Assembly: GCA_017540585.1 (NCBI GenBank)
Contig: JAFYAT010000078.1
Span: 1 to 64,000 of the forward strand
DNA length: 64,000 bases
Direction: 5' to 3'
From: Bacteroidaceae bacterium
GTDB lineage: Bacteria > Bacteroidota > Bacteroidia > Bacteroidales > Bacteroidaceae
Shown: positions 26,325 to 35,168 of the stretch, piece by piece
Position numbering within the stretch: position 1 is the stretch's first letter
Layout of the letters: the number at the start of each line of letters is the position of its first letter
Program-made: the position numbers and the translations under genes
The notes under the pieces: generated by a model
Seen by the model: the letters and a program-made list of their open reading frames with translations, nothing else
Databases searched by the model: none
Told to the model about the DNA's origin: nothing

Positions 26325-27590
26325 TCATTCCTTCTCCCTTAACCAATCGGGGGTGTGGCGGAGATATTCGTGCCCAAAGCGACAGCGGATACATTCGTGT
26401 TTTTCACAATATTGTTTGCATAGATGAATCAGGGCTTGGGTATCAGCAGAATGTTCTGCTACGACTCCTGCATCAGCCCAGTCACGTACAATTCGATTGT
26501 CCTCCGATGGCAATGCCTCGAGTAGGTGGATGGCTCGTTCGCGAAGTGATTCGTCGTTTCGGTATGTACCATAGGCAAAGATCAATGGCGCTACGCAGTT
26601 AATCAGCAATGAAGCTCTTGATGCTTTTGATAGGTTGAAATCACCGCTCTGTGTGTCGAACAATTTGTGAAAATCCTCCTCAGTTTCTGCATTCAACACT
26701 TTGGAGAAGGCAAAGGAGTCGTCGTAATATAGATGAGCGAGTTGAAGGATGCGCACGTGTGGAAAATTTTGTGGACGTAGGCGCAGATATTGCCAGGTAC
26801 TACGTTCAATAGGAGTAAGTGAGAATTTTGTCTTCAAGTATGCGTATTCCTTGCACAAACGATTGTACTCTGCTTCCATGATGTTTGGAATGCCTTTGTT
26901 GTCAAGCATACCTGCCTGTCCGAAGAAGAAAGCCTTAATCTGAAAAAGGTCGTCACGATGCTTGCTCAAAGCATTTGTAGGTATGTTGTTTGCCCACATC
27001 TCAAAAGCATCTCCATTCTTTCCAAAACCGAACGAACGAGCGATTGTTACAAACAGTGTGTCCTCCCAACTCTTGTCAAGTCTTTCGCGTCTCTCCATTA
27101 TCTGTTGCGTACGCATCTCAAGTCGTTCTACTTGAAGTGCAGAGAGCCAATTATGTATTTTTATTTTGGGAAGTGAAGATAGAATGTCCTTGCAAGGTGG
27201 ATAGATATCTGTTTTTATGAGTTTCTCATAATTTGTAAGAATATAATTCGGAACTTCTATTTCAATTTGAGGAATGGCTTCTCCACTTGGATAACTTAGT
27301 CCAGCATCAACTTGTGATGCCACATGTAGGATGATACTGTCATAAGCAGGATTATTATCATGCTTGTGACGGAACCAATCGCTTGTGCGTAGGTGAATTT
27401 CTACGTTGCCTGCCCATAGTAAGCCGTCAATCTTTACCTTTGCGCCTATGAAGTCAGGTCCAGCATCGTGGTTAAGCATACCAGGATTCAAGACCTCTAC
27501 AGTTTTGCCATTCGTTGTTTTTAGGTCTTTTAATGGCAAAATTCTATGTTTCCATACGTAATGTAATACTTCTTCTATCATATTTTTCAT
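26325..27590 (-). CDS. DUF2851 family protein
   Basis: 421 residues, cytosolic, no signal peptide. The family signature is clear at the N-terminus: FHPL-like IEEVLHYVWKHRILPLKDL, LNPGMLNHDAGPDFIGAKVKI, LLWAGNVEIHLRTSDWFRHKH and YDSIILHVA. The central part (NFPHVRILQLAHLY) and C-terminal CxxCRFGHEYLR are also family features. The N-terminal half shows histidines and acidic residues that suggest a nuclease-like fold, but no activity is established. Its -7 box is at 27608-27615; it is divergent from dapB. Confidence 0.88.
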   Translation of the reverse strand: MKNMIEEVLHYVWKHRILPLKDLKTTNGKTVEVLNPGMLNHDAGPDFIGAKVKIDGLLWAGNVEIHLRTSDWFRHKHDNNPAYDSIILHVASQVDAGLSYPSGEAIPQIEIEVPNYILTNYEKLIKTDIYPPCKDILSSLPKIKIHNWLSALQVERLEMRTQQIMERRERLDKSWEDTLFVTIARSFGFGKNGDAFEMWANNIPTNALSKHRDDLFQIKAFFFGQAGMLDNKGIPNIMEAEYNRLCKEYAYLKTKFSLTPIERSTWQYLRLRPQNFPHVRILQLAHLYYDDSFAFSKVLNAETEEDFHKLFDTQSGDFNLSKASRASLLINCVAPLIFAYGTYRNDESLRERAIHLLEALPSEDNRIVRDWADAGVVAEHSADTQALIHLCKQYCEKHECIRCRFGHEYLRHTPDWLREKE

Positions 27591-27607
27591 AAAATATAGA
27601 TTTGTGG

Positions 27608-27615
27608 CAAATATA
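27608..27615 (-). promoter_or_regulatory. Predicted -7 box of the DUF2851 gene (TATATTTG, minus)
   Basis: CAAATATA on the plus strand; TATATTTG on the minus strand. The ATG is only 18 nt away, so the leader would be about 10 nt. Confidence 0.5.
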
Positions 27616-27723
27616 CTGTTTTTCTGACATTAAACATTGTTAATTAATAATAAAAAGTATGTTGTATAGTGAAATATGTGCAAAAAAGTGTAAATCGTGA
27701 TAATATTTTTGTTTCTAAATGAT

Positions 27724-27731
27724 TATCTTTG
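27724..27731 (+). promoter_or_regulatory. Predicted -7 box of the dapB operon (TATCTTTG)
   Basis: Full TAnnTTTG match, 52 nt upstream of the dapB ATG. No exact -33 at the usual spacing. Confidence 0.5.
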
Positions 27732-27783
27732 CAGCTGAAATATTATATTTTACTGAACGAACTACAAAAATAAGGCATATAAG

Positions 27784-28539
27784 ATGAAAATAGCACTCAT
27801 TGGATACGGAAAGATGGGTAAAATGATTGAACAGATTGCTCTCAGCCGTGGTCATGAAATTGTTAGTATTATAGACGTTGACAATCAGGAAGATTTTGAA
27901 TCTACTGCTTTTGCAAGCGCCGATGTCGCAATTGAGTTTACTGCTCCACATGTTGCGTATGACAATTATCTCAAATGCTGGAAAGCCGGAGTGAAGGTGG
28001 TAAGTGGCTCTACTGGTTGGCTCAAGGAACATGGCGATGAAGTGCGTAAGGCATGTGCAGATGAGGGCAAGACGCTTTTTTGGGCCAGCAACTTTTCAAT
28101 AGGTGTTGCTATTTTCTCAGCTGTTAACAAGTACTTGGCAAATATTATGAATGGTTTCCCACAGTACGATGTTAAGATGGAGGAAACTCATCACGTTCAT
28201 AAGCTTGACCATCCTTCTGGAACTGGCATTACACTCGCTGAGCAGATTGTTGAGCGTCTTGACCGCAAAAAAGAGTGGACAATGGGTTACCTTCAGAATC
28301 CTGATGGCTCAATAGAGGGTACGGATAATGTTGCAGAAGATCTTTTGCCAATCAGTTCTATTCGTCGTGATGAAGTTCCAGGCATCCATACAATCACGTA
28401 TAATAGTGAGGCTGACCAGATAACAATCACTCATGATGCTCACTCTCGTCAGGGATTTGCACTTGGTGCGGTTATTGCAGCTGAATTTACAGCCAAGAAT
28501 CATGGATTGTTGACAATAGATGATATGTTCAAATTCTAA
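27784..28539 (+). CDS. dapB: 4-hydroxy-tetrahydrodipicolinate reductase
   Basis: 251 residues. The N-terminal NAD(P)-binding start is MKIALIGYGKMGKMIEQIA, then SGSTGW and WASNFSIGVAIFSAVN; the catalytic region is EETHHVHKLDHPSGTGITLAEQI with the conserved HH and K-x-D-x-PSGT. It converts hydroxy-tetrahydrodipicolinate to tetrahydrodipicolinate in the lysine/diaminopimelate pathway. The downstream order dapB-lepB-wbqC is one I know from other Bacteroidales. The next pathway step may be supplied by Ddh at 41685. Confidence 0.96.
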   Translation: MKIALIGYGKMGKMIEQIALSRGHEIVSIIDVDNQEDFESTAFASADVAIEFTAPHVAYDNYLKCWKAGVKVVSGSTGWLKEHGDEVRKACADEGKTLFWASNFSIGVAIFSAVNKYLANIMNGFPQYDVKMEETHHVHKLDHPSGTGITLAEQIVERLDRKKEWTMGYLQNPDGSIEGTDNVAEDLLPISSIRRDEVPGIHTITYNSEADQITITHDAHSRQGFALGAVIAAEFTAKNHGLLTIDDMFKF

Positions 28540-28613
28540 TATGGATGATTCTTGAATATTCTGAGGATTCATTATAAAACAAACGGGAATAATCAATACT
28601 GACGAACAATTAT

Positions 28614-30128
28614 ATGGCATTAGATTATAAAAGTTTTAAGAGTACACAAGCTCGTGGCAATAAGGGCGAGGAACCAGAGAAGAACTGGGTAAAATGGACA
28701 AAGTTCTGTGTTGTCACAGTACTTTATCTACTTTTTCTTTATTGGGTGGAATCATGGATAGGACTTATTGTTGTTCCTTTCATCTATGATATCTATATCA
28801 GTCAGAAGATTCATTGGACGTGGTGGAAGAATCTTGAGAGTGACATGAGTCGTACTATTATGTCATGGGTTGATGCTATTGTCTTTGCACTCATAGCTGT
28901 ATATTTTGTCAATCAGTTTTTTTTCCAGAATTACCAGATACCAAGTTCTTCTCTTGAGAAGAGTCTTATGACTGGCGACTATCTTCTCGTGAGCAAGATT
29001 AGCTATGGTCCTCGTATTCCTCAGACACCACTCACTATGCCTCTCACTCAGCATACAATGCCATTGTTTGGATGCAAGAGCTACATTGAGTGGCCACAGT
29101 GGAATTATCGTCGTGTGAAAGGTCTTGGAAAGGTTGAACAGGGAGATATCGTTGTGTTCAACTTCCCTGCAGGCGATACTGTAGCAGTTGAGAATCCAAC
29201 CACATTCTACAATATCTGTTTGAGTTTGGATGCAAGCTATAGAAATGAGAATGGGCTTGAGGTTCCAGATTTCAGAAAACTGTCTGTACAAGAACAACGT
29301 AAAGTTTACGAGCAGATGTATATGGAAGGTAAAGCCATGGTTGCTGCAAATTCCGCTTACTATGGTGATATAGTTGTGCGTCCTACTGATCGTCGTGAGA
29401 ATTATGTGAAGCGTTGTGTTGGTCTTCCAGGTCAGAAGTTTGAGATTAAGAATAAAGTCATCTATACTGATGGCAAGCCTATGGCTCAACCAGAGAACGT
29501 GCAGTTCAATTACGTCGTTTATTTCAAGAACGGTATGTATCTAAATGATGACCTTAGCAATGAGCTTGGCATAAGTGATGAAGACAGACGAATGCGTTCT
29601 TTGGGTTACATGCCGCTTACAAGGAAGGCTCTTGAAGGACTGAAGAAATCAGGTCTTACGGACAGCATCGTACCTATTATTGATAACAATTTCACTAATG
29701 ATGTCAATCCAGTGTGCCATATAAATAACATGGTTTATCCTCTCAATCATGACTACGGATGGACTTGCGACAACTATGGCCCGATCATTATCCCTGCAAA
29801 GGGCATGACACTCAAGCTTGATGCAGAGAACATTGCCATCTACGAACGTCCAATCCGCACGTACGAGGGTAATGACCTACGTGTGGATGGTGACAAGATT
29901 TACATCAATGGCGAGCTTGCAACGAGCTATACATTCAAGATGGATTACTATTGGATGATGGGTGACAACCGCCACAACTCAGCTGATAGCCGTTATTGGG
30001 GATTTGTACCTGAGGATCATATCGTGGGTAAACCGCTCTTTATCTGGCTTAGCATAAGTCCTGATGCTAACCCAAGTAGCCGTGTTCGTTGGAACAGAAT
30101 ATTTAAGTGGGTGGCTGATATAAAGTGA
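28614..30128 (+). CDS. lepB: Signal peptidase I
   Basis: 504 residues, inner membrane. Two or three hydrophobic segments lie in the first 100 residues. The catalytic serine is in QIPSSSLEKSLMTGDYL (about residue 111), the general-base lysine in NYVKRCVGLPGQ (about 266), and box E is GDNRHNSADSRYWGFVP (about 452-468). The large insertion between the lysine region and box E is characteristic of Bacteroidota LepB and makes it longer than the E. coli enzyme (324 residues). It cleaves signal peptides from the many exported proteins seen here. It starts 74 nt after dapB. Confidence 0.95.
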   Translation: MALDYKSFKSTQARGNKGEEPEKNWVKWTKFCVVTVLYLLFLYWVESWIGLIVVPFIYDIYISQKIHWTWWKNLESDMSRTIMSWVDAIVFALIAVYFVNQFFFQNYQIPSSSLEKSLMTGDYLLVSKISYGPRIPQTPLTMPLTQHTMPLFGCKSYIEWPQWNYRRVKGLGKVEQGDIVVFNFPAGDTVAVENPTTFYNICLSLDASYRNENGLEVPDFRKLSVQEQRKVYEQMYMEGKAMVAANSAYYGDIVVRPTDRRENYVKRCVGLPGQKFEIKNKVIYTDGKPMAQPENVQFNYVVYFKNGMYLNDDLSNELGISDEDRRMRSLGYMPLTRKALEGLKKSGLTDSIVPIIDNNFTNDVNPVCHINNMVYPLNHDYGWTCDNYGPIIIPAKGMTLKLDAENIAIYERPIRTYEGNDLRVDGDKIYINGELATSYTFKMDYYWMMGDNRHNSADSRYWGFVPEDHIVGKPLFIWLSISPDANPSSRVRWNRIFKWVADIK

Positions 30129-30215
30129 ATGAGGGGCCTCCTCGTGACCTCCACTTCATGGGGAAGTCTTTTAACTTTATGTCTTTCGAATTCTCTGTGT
30201 CGAAAATAAAAAAAT

Positions 30216-30809
30216 ATGATACTTACTACATCATATCTACCTCCAATAAGTTGGTTCGCCCCTCTTGTCAAGGGCGAACCAATTTGTATTGAACAGTGGG
30301 AGAACTTTCACAAACAGACAATAAGGAATAGGTGTAGGATAGATTCTCCAAACGGGCCTTTGAACCTTACCATACCCATAGATAAAGAAAACTTTGGTGC
30401 GGGGGGAAAGTGCCTTATGAAGGATGTTAAGATATCCTATCATCTTGATTGGCAACACCAGCATTGGAATGCACTCGAAACTTCTTATTTCAACAGTCCT
30501 TTCTTTGAGTATTTGCAGGATGATTTCCGCCCTTTCTATGAAAGGAAATGGAATTACCTCATGGATTTCAACGAGGCACTTATCTTGAAGTGCTGTGAAC
30601 TCATGGATGTTGAACCTAAGATTAGTAGGACAGAAGTTTTTCTAATTAATACGGAAAATGAGCCAGTACTACGTTATTCTAACCTCATGACTCCACAGTA
30701 TTATCAAGTCTTTGTACACAAACATGGTTTTGTCCCAGACCTGAGTATTATTGACCTCATATTTAACCTTGGTCCTGAAAGTGTTCTTTATCTTGAAAAG
30801 TTAAAATAA
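30216..30809 (+). CDS. WbqC family protein
   Basis: 197 residues, no signal peptide. Family features are the start YLPPISWFAPL, the ENFHKQTIRNRCRIDSPNGPLNLTIPI segment, HQHWNALETSYFNSPFFEYLQDDF and the end DLSIIDLIFNLGPES. WbqC-like proteins occur in O-antigen clusters and, as here, downstream of lepB in Bacteroidales; the reaction is unproven, and an amide- or peptide-bond-forming or transfer role has been suggested. It is separated from lepB by 87 nt and is probably in the same operon. Confidence 0.88.
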   Translation: MILTTSYLPPISWFAPLVKGEPICIEQWENFHKQTIRNRCRIDSPNGPLNLTIPIDKENFGAGGKCLMKDVKISYHLDWQHQHWNALETSYFNSPFFEYLQDDFRPFYERKWNYLMDFNEALILKCCELMDVEPKISRTEVFLINTENEPVLRYSNLMTPQYYQVFVHKHGFVPDLSIIDLIFNLGPESVLYLEKLK

Positions 30810-30954
30810 TAACATAGTGAAAACATAATGATTTGTGCAAGTGGTGAATACTGTTAAAATGACACAATATATTTTGTGAACAAAGCAAAAAGCTAATTTT
30901 ACTTGCTCGTAAAAGCCAAAATTGCACATTTGGTATAAAAGATGGGCAAAAATG

Positions 30955-30985
30955 TTTGTATTTCCAAAAAGAAATACTATGTTTG
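30955..30985 (+). promoter_or_regulatory. Predicted promoter, TTTG-N19-TATGTTTG
   Basis: -33 TTTG at 30955-30958 and -7 TATGTTTG at 30978-30985 with a 19-nt spacer. It is 39 nt upstream of the acyltransferase gene and would drive it together with the CoA-transferase gene. Confidence 0.75.
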
Positions 30986-31024
30986 CACTTGTTTTTATTG
31001 CATAAGAGAAATAAATCACTTTAA

Positions 31025-32059
31025 ATGATAGAAGATATAATAGCGCCGATACCTAAAGAGGTTATCAAGGCAGAGTTGACAGAAGAGAAACGTCTTCGTT
31101 TCACTAATAGAAGCAACAATGAAATATATATTTGTACTTGGCAGGATTCTCCCAATATCCTAAGGGAAATTGGACGTCTGCGCGAGATTGCTTTCCGTGC
31201 TGCAGGTGGCGGTACAGGAAAAGCACTTGACCTTGATGAGTTTGACACAATGGATGAGCCATACAAGCAACTTATTGTGTGGAATCCTGAGGCCGAAGAT
31301 ATTATCGGCGGTTATCGCTATATTCTCGGTCCTGACATCAAGTTCGACAAGTCTGGTCAGCCAATCCTTGCAACATCGCACATGTTCAAGTTCTCTGACA
31401 AGTTCAATAAAGATTATCTTCCTTACACCATTGAACTTGGACGTTCATTCGTGACACTGGAGTACCAGTCAACAAGGGCTGGTAGCAAGGCTATCTTTGC
31501 TCTTGACAATCTTTGGGACGGACTTGGAGCACTCACTGTCATCATGCCTAACTGTAAGTACTACTTCGGCAAGATGACCATGTATCCATCCTTCCACCGC
31601 AAGAGTCGTGACATGATTCTCTACTTCCTTCAGAAACACTTTGGTGACAAGGAAAACCTTGTTATTCCTATGTGTCCACTCAAACTTGACCATCCAGAGG
31701 AAGAACTTGCTAAGATATTTACTGAAGACGAACTTAAAAAGGATTTTAAGATTCTTAACCGAGAAGTACGTTCGTTCGGCTTCAATATTCCTCCACTCGT
31801 CAATGCGTACATGGGACTCTCTCCTACAATGAAGATGTTTGGAACTGCCATCAATGATGGTTTCGGAGATGTTGAGGAGACGGGTATCCTTATTGCTGTT
31901 AACGAGATTCTCGAAGAGAAGCGCGTGAGACACATTGACACGTTTGCTAAGGAACATCCTGAGCTTATCAAGTTTACAAGTGGAGCCAACAAGGTTGTCT
32001 ATACTCCATCAGACAAGCGTGAACTTGATGTTGACATTGACTTCGATGAAGTAAAATAA
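31025..32059 (+). CDS. GNAT-family acyltransferase, hemolysin/OlsB-like
   Basis: 344 residues, cytosolic. The GNAT core is recognisable in LREIGRLREIAFRAAGGGTG, EAEDIIGGYRYILG, TIELGRSFVTLEYQ and ALDNLWDGLGAL, the pattern of the long-chain acyl-ACP-dependent N-acyltransferases (PF13444-like, OlsB/GlsB type). In Bacteroides such proteins make N-acyl glycine for glycine lipids; that assignment is possible here but is not supported by an adjacent O-acyltransferase gene. The C-terminal 90 residues are charged and poorly conserved. It is followed after 16 nt by the CoA-transferase gene, so the two are probably co-transcribed. Confidence 0.75.
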   Translation: MIEDIIAPIPKEVIKAELTEEKRLRFTNRSNNEIYICTWQDSPNILREIGRLREIAFRAAGGGTGKALDLDEFDTMDEPYKQLIVWNPEAEDIIGGYRYILGPDIKFDKSGQPILATSHMFKFSDKFNKDYLPYTIELGRSFVTLEYQSTRAGSKAIFALDNLWDGLGALTVIMPNCKYYFGKMTMYPSFHRKSRDMILYFLQKHFGDKENLVIPMCPLKLDHPEEELAKIFTEDELKKDFKILNREVRSFGFNIPPLVNAYMGLSPTMKMFGTAINDGFGDVEETGILIAVNEILEEKRVRHIDTFAKEHPELIKFTSGANKVVYTPSDKRELDVDIDFDEVK

Positions 32060-32075
32060 CACACATAAATAAGAT

Positions 32076-33572
32076 ATGGCATTTACAAGAATTACGGCAG
32101 CAGAAGCAGCTGCACTTATCAAGAATGGTGATAATATCGGACTCTCAGGATTTACTCCTGCTGGTACACCAAAGGCTACAACAGCGGAAATCGCAAAGAT
32201 AGCTCATGCAGAGCATGAGGCAGGTCGCCCTTATCAAATTGGCATCTTCACGGGTGCTTCAACAGGAATGTCTTGTGATGGAGTGCTTGCAGAAGAGAAG
32301 GCAATCAGATATCGTGCTCCTTACACTACTAACGCAGTATTCCGTGGCAAGGTTAATGCAGGTGAGATTGCTTACAACGATATACACCTTAGCCAGATGG
32401 CTCAGGAACTCCGCTACGGTTTCCTCGGTGAAGTGGATTGGGCAATTCTTGAGGTATGTGCCATAGAGGATGATGGTAAGGTCTATCTTACTGCTGCGGG
32501 TGGTATTGCTCCTACTGTTGCACGTCTTGCAAAGAAGGGTATCATCCTTGAGCTTAACTCATTCCATAGTCCTAAGTCAATAGGTATTCATGACGTGTAT
32601 GAACCAAAGGACCCACCTATGCGTGAACCTATCTTGATATCAAAGGTTACGGATCGCATCGGTACTCCATATCTCCAGATTGACCCAAATAAGGTTGTTG
32701 GAGTTGTCGAGTGCAATATTCCAGACGAGGCACGTGCTTTCAAGGATGCTGACCCTGTGACAGACAAGATTGGTGAGAACGTGGCTAACTTCCTTATGGG
32801 TGAGCATAAGAAGGGAATCATACCTCCTGGGTTCCTCCCATTCCAGAGTGGTGTGGGTACTACAGCCAACGCTATCCTTGGTGCTCTCGGAAGCAATCCT
32901 GATATGCCAGCGTTCGAGGTATATACTGAGGTTCTCCAGAATGCAATCGTTGACTTGATGTACAAGGAACGTGTCAAGTGTGCTTCTACTTGTTCGCTTA
33001 CTGTGACAAACGATGTCCTAACGGATATGTACAACAATATGGACTTCTTCCGTGACAAGCTTGTCCTTCGTCAGTCAGAGATATCAAACAGCCCAGAGGT
33101 TATCCGTCGTCTCGGTGTTATTGCAATCAATACTGCTATTGAGTGTGATCTCTATGGTCATGCAAACTCTACTCAGATATGCGGTACTAAGATGATGAAC
33201 GGCATTGGTGGCTCTGGCGACTTTGAGCGTAATGCTTTCCTCTCTATCTTCACTTGCTCATCAGTGGCAAAGGGTGGCTGCATTTCTTCTATTGTGCCAT
33301 TCTGTTCACACATCGACCATACGGAGCATGATGTCAACATCATCGTGACGGAGCAGGGTGTTGCAGACCTTCGTGGCAAGAGCCCTATCCAGCGTGCTCA
33401 CGCTATCATTGAGAATTGTGCTCATCCGGATTACAAGCAGCTTCTCTGGGATTACCTCAAGATAAGCCAGAAGGGTCAGTCTTGGCATAATCTTGGTGCA
33501 GCTCTCTCACTCCATGAGGCGTTTATCAAGGAAGGCGATATGCGTAAGGTCGATTTCTCTAAGTTTGCATAA
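32076..33572 (+). CDS. Succinyl-CoA:acetate CoA-transferase / acetyl-CoA hydrolase family
   Basis: 498 residues. Typical family segments: NIGLSGFTPAGTPK, FTGASTGMSCDG, SGVGTTANAILGALG, the catalytic glutamate in VYTEVLQNAIVDLM (about residue 285), GGSGDFERNAF and VTEQGVADLRGKSP. Length and motifs favour the succinyl-CoA:acetate CoA-transferase subgroup, which forms acetate while conserving CoA on succinate, fitting a succinate/acetate-producing fermenter. Ends with an intrinsic terminator at 33601. Confidence 0.9.
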   Translation: MAFTRITAAEAAALIKNGDNIGLSGFTPAGTPKATTAEIAKIAHAEHEAGRPYQIGIFTGASTGMSCDGVLAEEKAIRYRAPYTTNAVFRGKVNAGEIAYNDIHLSQMAQELRYGFLGEVDWAILEVCAIEDDGKVYLTAAGGIAPTVARLAKKGIILELNSFHSPKSIGIHDVYEPKDPPMREPILISKVTDRIGTPYLQIDPNKVVGVVECNIPDEARAFKDADPVTDKIGENVANFLMGEHKKGIIPPGFLPFQSGVGTTANAILGALGSNPDMPAFEVYTEVLQNAIVDLMYKERVKCASTCSLTVTNDVLTDMYNNMDFFRDKLVLRQSEISNSPEVIRRLGVIAINTAIECDLYGHANSTQICGTKMMNGIGGSGDFERNAFLSIFTCSSVAKGGCISSIVPFCSHIDHTEHDVNIIVTEQGVADLRGKSPIQRAHAIIENCAHPDYKQLLWDYLKISQKGQSWHNLGAALSLHEAFIKEGDMRKVDFSKFA

Positions 33573-33600
33573 CAGACTTTTTACAGTTTTCTGATACAGA

Positions 33601-33631
33601 AGAGTGCTCCTCTCGGAGTGCTCTTTTTTTG
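33601..33631 (+). terminator. Intrinsic terminator of the CoA-transferase unit
   Basis: 10-bp stem AGAGTGCTCC / GGAGTGCTCT with two central G-T wobbles, loop TCTC, followed by TTTTTTTG. Confidence 0.88.
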
Positions 33632-33815
33632 TTTTCAAGACTATGCTTCGTTCAGCAGCCATCTTTTATGCCTCGGAAGGGTTGGGGCGGGAACCCTTCT
33701 TCCTCCTCAATGAGTCCTCATCGCTCCTCATCGCTGAAATGAGCAATTAGCAATGAGTAATGAGTAATAGCCATTCGGATGCTTTCCTCTTTAGGTAACT
33801 GCTCCCCGTCCTGAA

Positions 33816-33893
33816 AGGCGAATGAGGGCGCAGAAGAGAGACTAAATGTCTCTATGTCCCGAAATGAGGGGAGAACAGTGCCCTGCTCGACGG
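33816..33893. repeat. 78-bp dispersed repeat, copy 1
   Basis: Reverse complement of 58736-58813 with 75 of 78 positions identical (my manual alignment). The core has a hairpin AGAGAC-TAAAT-GTCTCT. Neither copy lies in a called gene. Confidence 0.9.
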
Positions 33894-34073
33894 GGAACGG
33901 GGTCGGGGGAAGGTCTGAGTCTGCCTTGTCTTTTTGACGCTGCAAAGATACGGAGACTGTTTTGCGGTCTAAAGAGAAAAGCGAATTATTTTCAAATAAT
34001 TTTTGATTTTTTTTGAAACGTAATAGATAGACAAACTATTAACGAGAAACTATGGTTGGGTAGTGGAATGGTT

Positions 34074-34234
34074 GGTGTCAAGGTGTCAAGTGTCAAGGTG
34101 TCATTTTCATTCTTCGGTTTCTGATTTTTTGGTTCACTATATATAATAATAAATTTTTTATTATTATATATAGTGAGCATTTGTGTGTGTATCCAAAACG
34201 AATTTGACACCTTGACACTTGACACCATGACACC
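34074..34234. repeat. 161-bp hairpin element with GGTGTCAA-unit arms
   Basis: The outer arms are 34074-34103 (units GGTGTCAA, GGTGTCAA, GTGTCAA, GGTGTCA) and 34205-34234, complementary at 29 of 30 positions. In the centre, perfect 20-bp arms (34134-34153 TCACTATATATAATAATAAA and 34157-34176) face each other across TTT. No reading frame of interest. The structure is that of a MITE-like or REP-like element. Confidence 0.9.
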
Positions 34235-34385
34235 GAGTTCTTTTTTTGATGCATGTTTTTGAAAAAGATACTATTAAATGGATTCAACTTTCGCAAGTTC
34301 AGCTGACGCTTTACTTGCAAGGAGTTAAAAAGGGGTTAAAGTGGAGTAAAAGGGACGAATGTCCATCGCAAAGTGGTTTTGGTTA

Positions 34386-34410
34386 AACGAAAATTTAGAA
34401 AATTAAAGAA
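34386..34410. repeat. Dispersed 25-mer, AACGAAAATTTAGAAAATTA type
   Basis: Exact reverse complement of 63163-63187 and one mismatch from 62995-63019. It lies 1 kb downstream of the CoA-transferase gene and outside the two larger elements. Confidence 0.85.
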
Positions 34411-34644
34411 CTTTTCTCACCGAAGGTAAAATTTCTTATAATATTCTTCTACAAAATCCGCGAACAATCAATCGTCTTTTTAACTTCCTATATAACTTCA
34501 TTTTGACTACAATTTAACTACAAGCTAAACTTGAATTAAACTGATATTCCGGTGTCATAATGGCTGGGGTGGTGAGGGACAATGAAAAGACGAGCCATCC
34601 GAAGATGACTCGTCTTTTGTACATTCTTTCAAATAAAGAAGGTT

Positions 34645-34917
34645 TTAGTTGATTGCATTGTCAATGTCAGCACCAGCCTTGAACTTTGCAATCTTCTTAG
34701 CTGCAATCTTGATTGGAGCACCTGTTGATGGGTTCTTACCATTGCGCTCAGGGCGATCGAAAACAGAGAATGTACCAAAACCAACAAGGGCAACCTTGTC
34801 ACCTGCCTTGAGAGCGTCTGTGATAGCCTCGAGCACTCCGTCAAGGGCCTTCTTAGAATCTGACTTGCTCAATCCTGATTTTTCAGCGATTGCGCTTACG
34901 AGTTCACTTTTGTTCAT
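34645..34917 (-). CDS. DNA-binding protein HU
   Basis: 90 residues, the normal size of HU. MNKSELVSAIAEKSGLSKSD at the start, GDKVALVGFGTF in the middle, and the arm FDRPERNGKNPSTGAPIKI with the conserved RxGxNPxTG (here RNGKNPSTG). It is a basic dimer that bends and compacts DNA. It is monocistronic with a leader of about 100 nt from the promoter at 35025-35055; the leader contains a GGTAAGA/TCTTACC stem (34989-34995 / 35014-35020). Confidence 0.95.
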   Translation of the reverse strand: MNKSELVSAIAEKSGLSKSDSKKALDGVLEAITDALKAGDKVALVGFGTFSVFDRPERNGKNPSTGAPIKIAAKKIAKFKAGADIDNAIN

Positions 34918-35024
34918 AGAAAACGTTTTTTAAGGAATTATGATTAATATTTAGTTTGTAATAATATGTTGTCTCTGATTGACTTTTAGGTAAGATTTCA
35001 TGGTAACCGCTTGTCTTACCGCTG

Positions 35025-35055
35025 CAAATATATATGTAATTTTTCTCTGCACAAA
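35025..35055 (-). promoter_or_regulatory. HU promoter, TTTG-N19-TATATTTG (minus)
   Basis: The -7 box reads CAAATATA on the plus strand (35025-35032) and the -33 reads CAAA (35052-35055), with exactly 19 nt between. Confidence 0.8.
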
Positions 35056-35111
35056 TAAAAAAAACAAAAAAAAATATAATTTATGCTAAAAACCAATGCA
35101 TTTACCCGCAT

Positions 35112-35146
35112 TTTGCTCCCAAATAGCCAAAAAAACACTAATTTTG
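35112..35146 (+). promoter_or_regulatory. Predicted promoter of the rhomboid gene
   Basis: -7 TAATTTTG at 35139-35146; the nearest TTTG is at 35112-35115 with a 23-nt spacer, longer than usual, so the -33 element is doubtful. Confidence 0.45.
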
Positions 35147-35168
35147 CACCGCAAATTTACAATTGATT

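Larger units (their letters stand above)
33632..34644. other. 1-kb repeat-rich region without genes
   Basis: It holds tandem TCCTCATCGC units and ATGAGTAATGAGTAAT units (33712-33772), a 78-bp dispersed repeat (33816-33893), a 161-bp hairpin element (34074-34234), GGAGTTAAAAA-type units near 34320-34350 and a dispersed 25-mer (34386-34410). Minus-strand frames at 33718-34320 are made of these repeats and are not called. Confidence 0.8.

Noticed and set aside
33718..34320. Minus-strand frames of 75-78 residues
   Set aside because: They consist of the dispersed repeats in both orientations and lack start signals.
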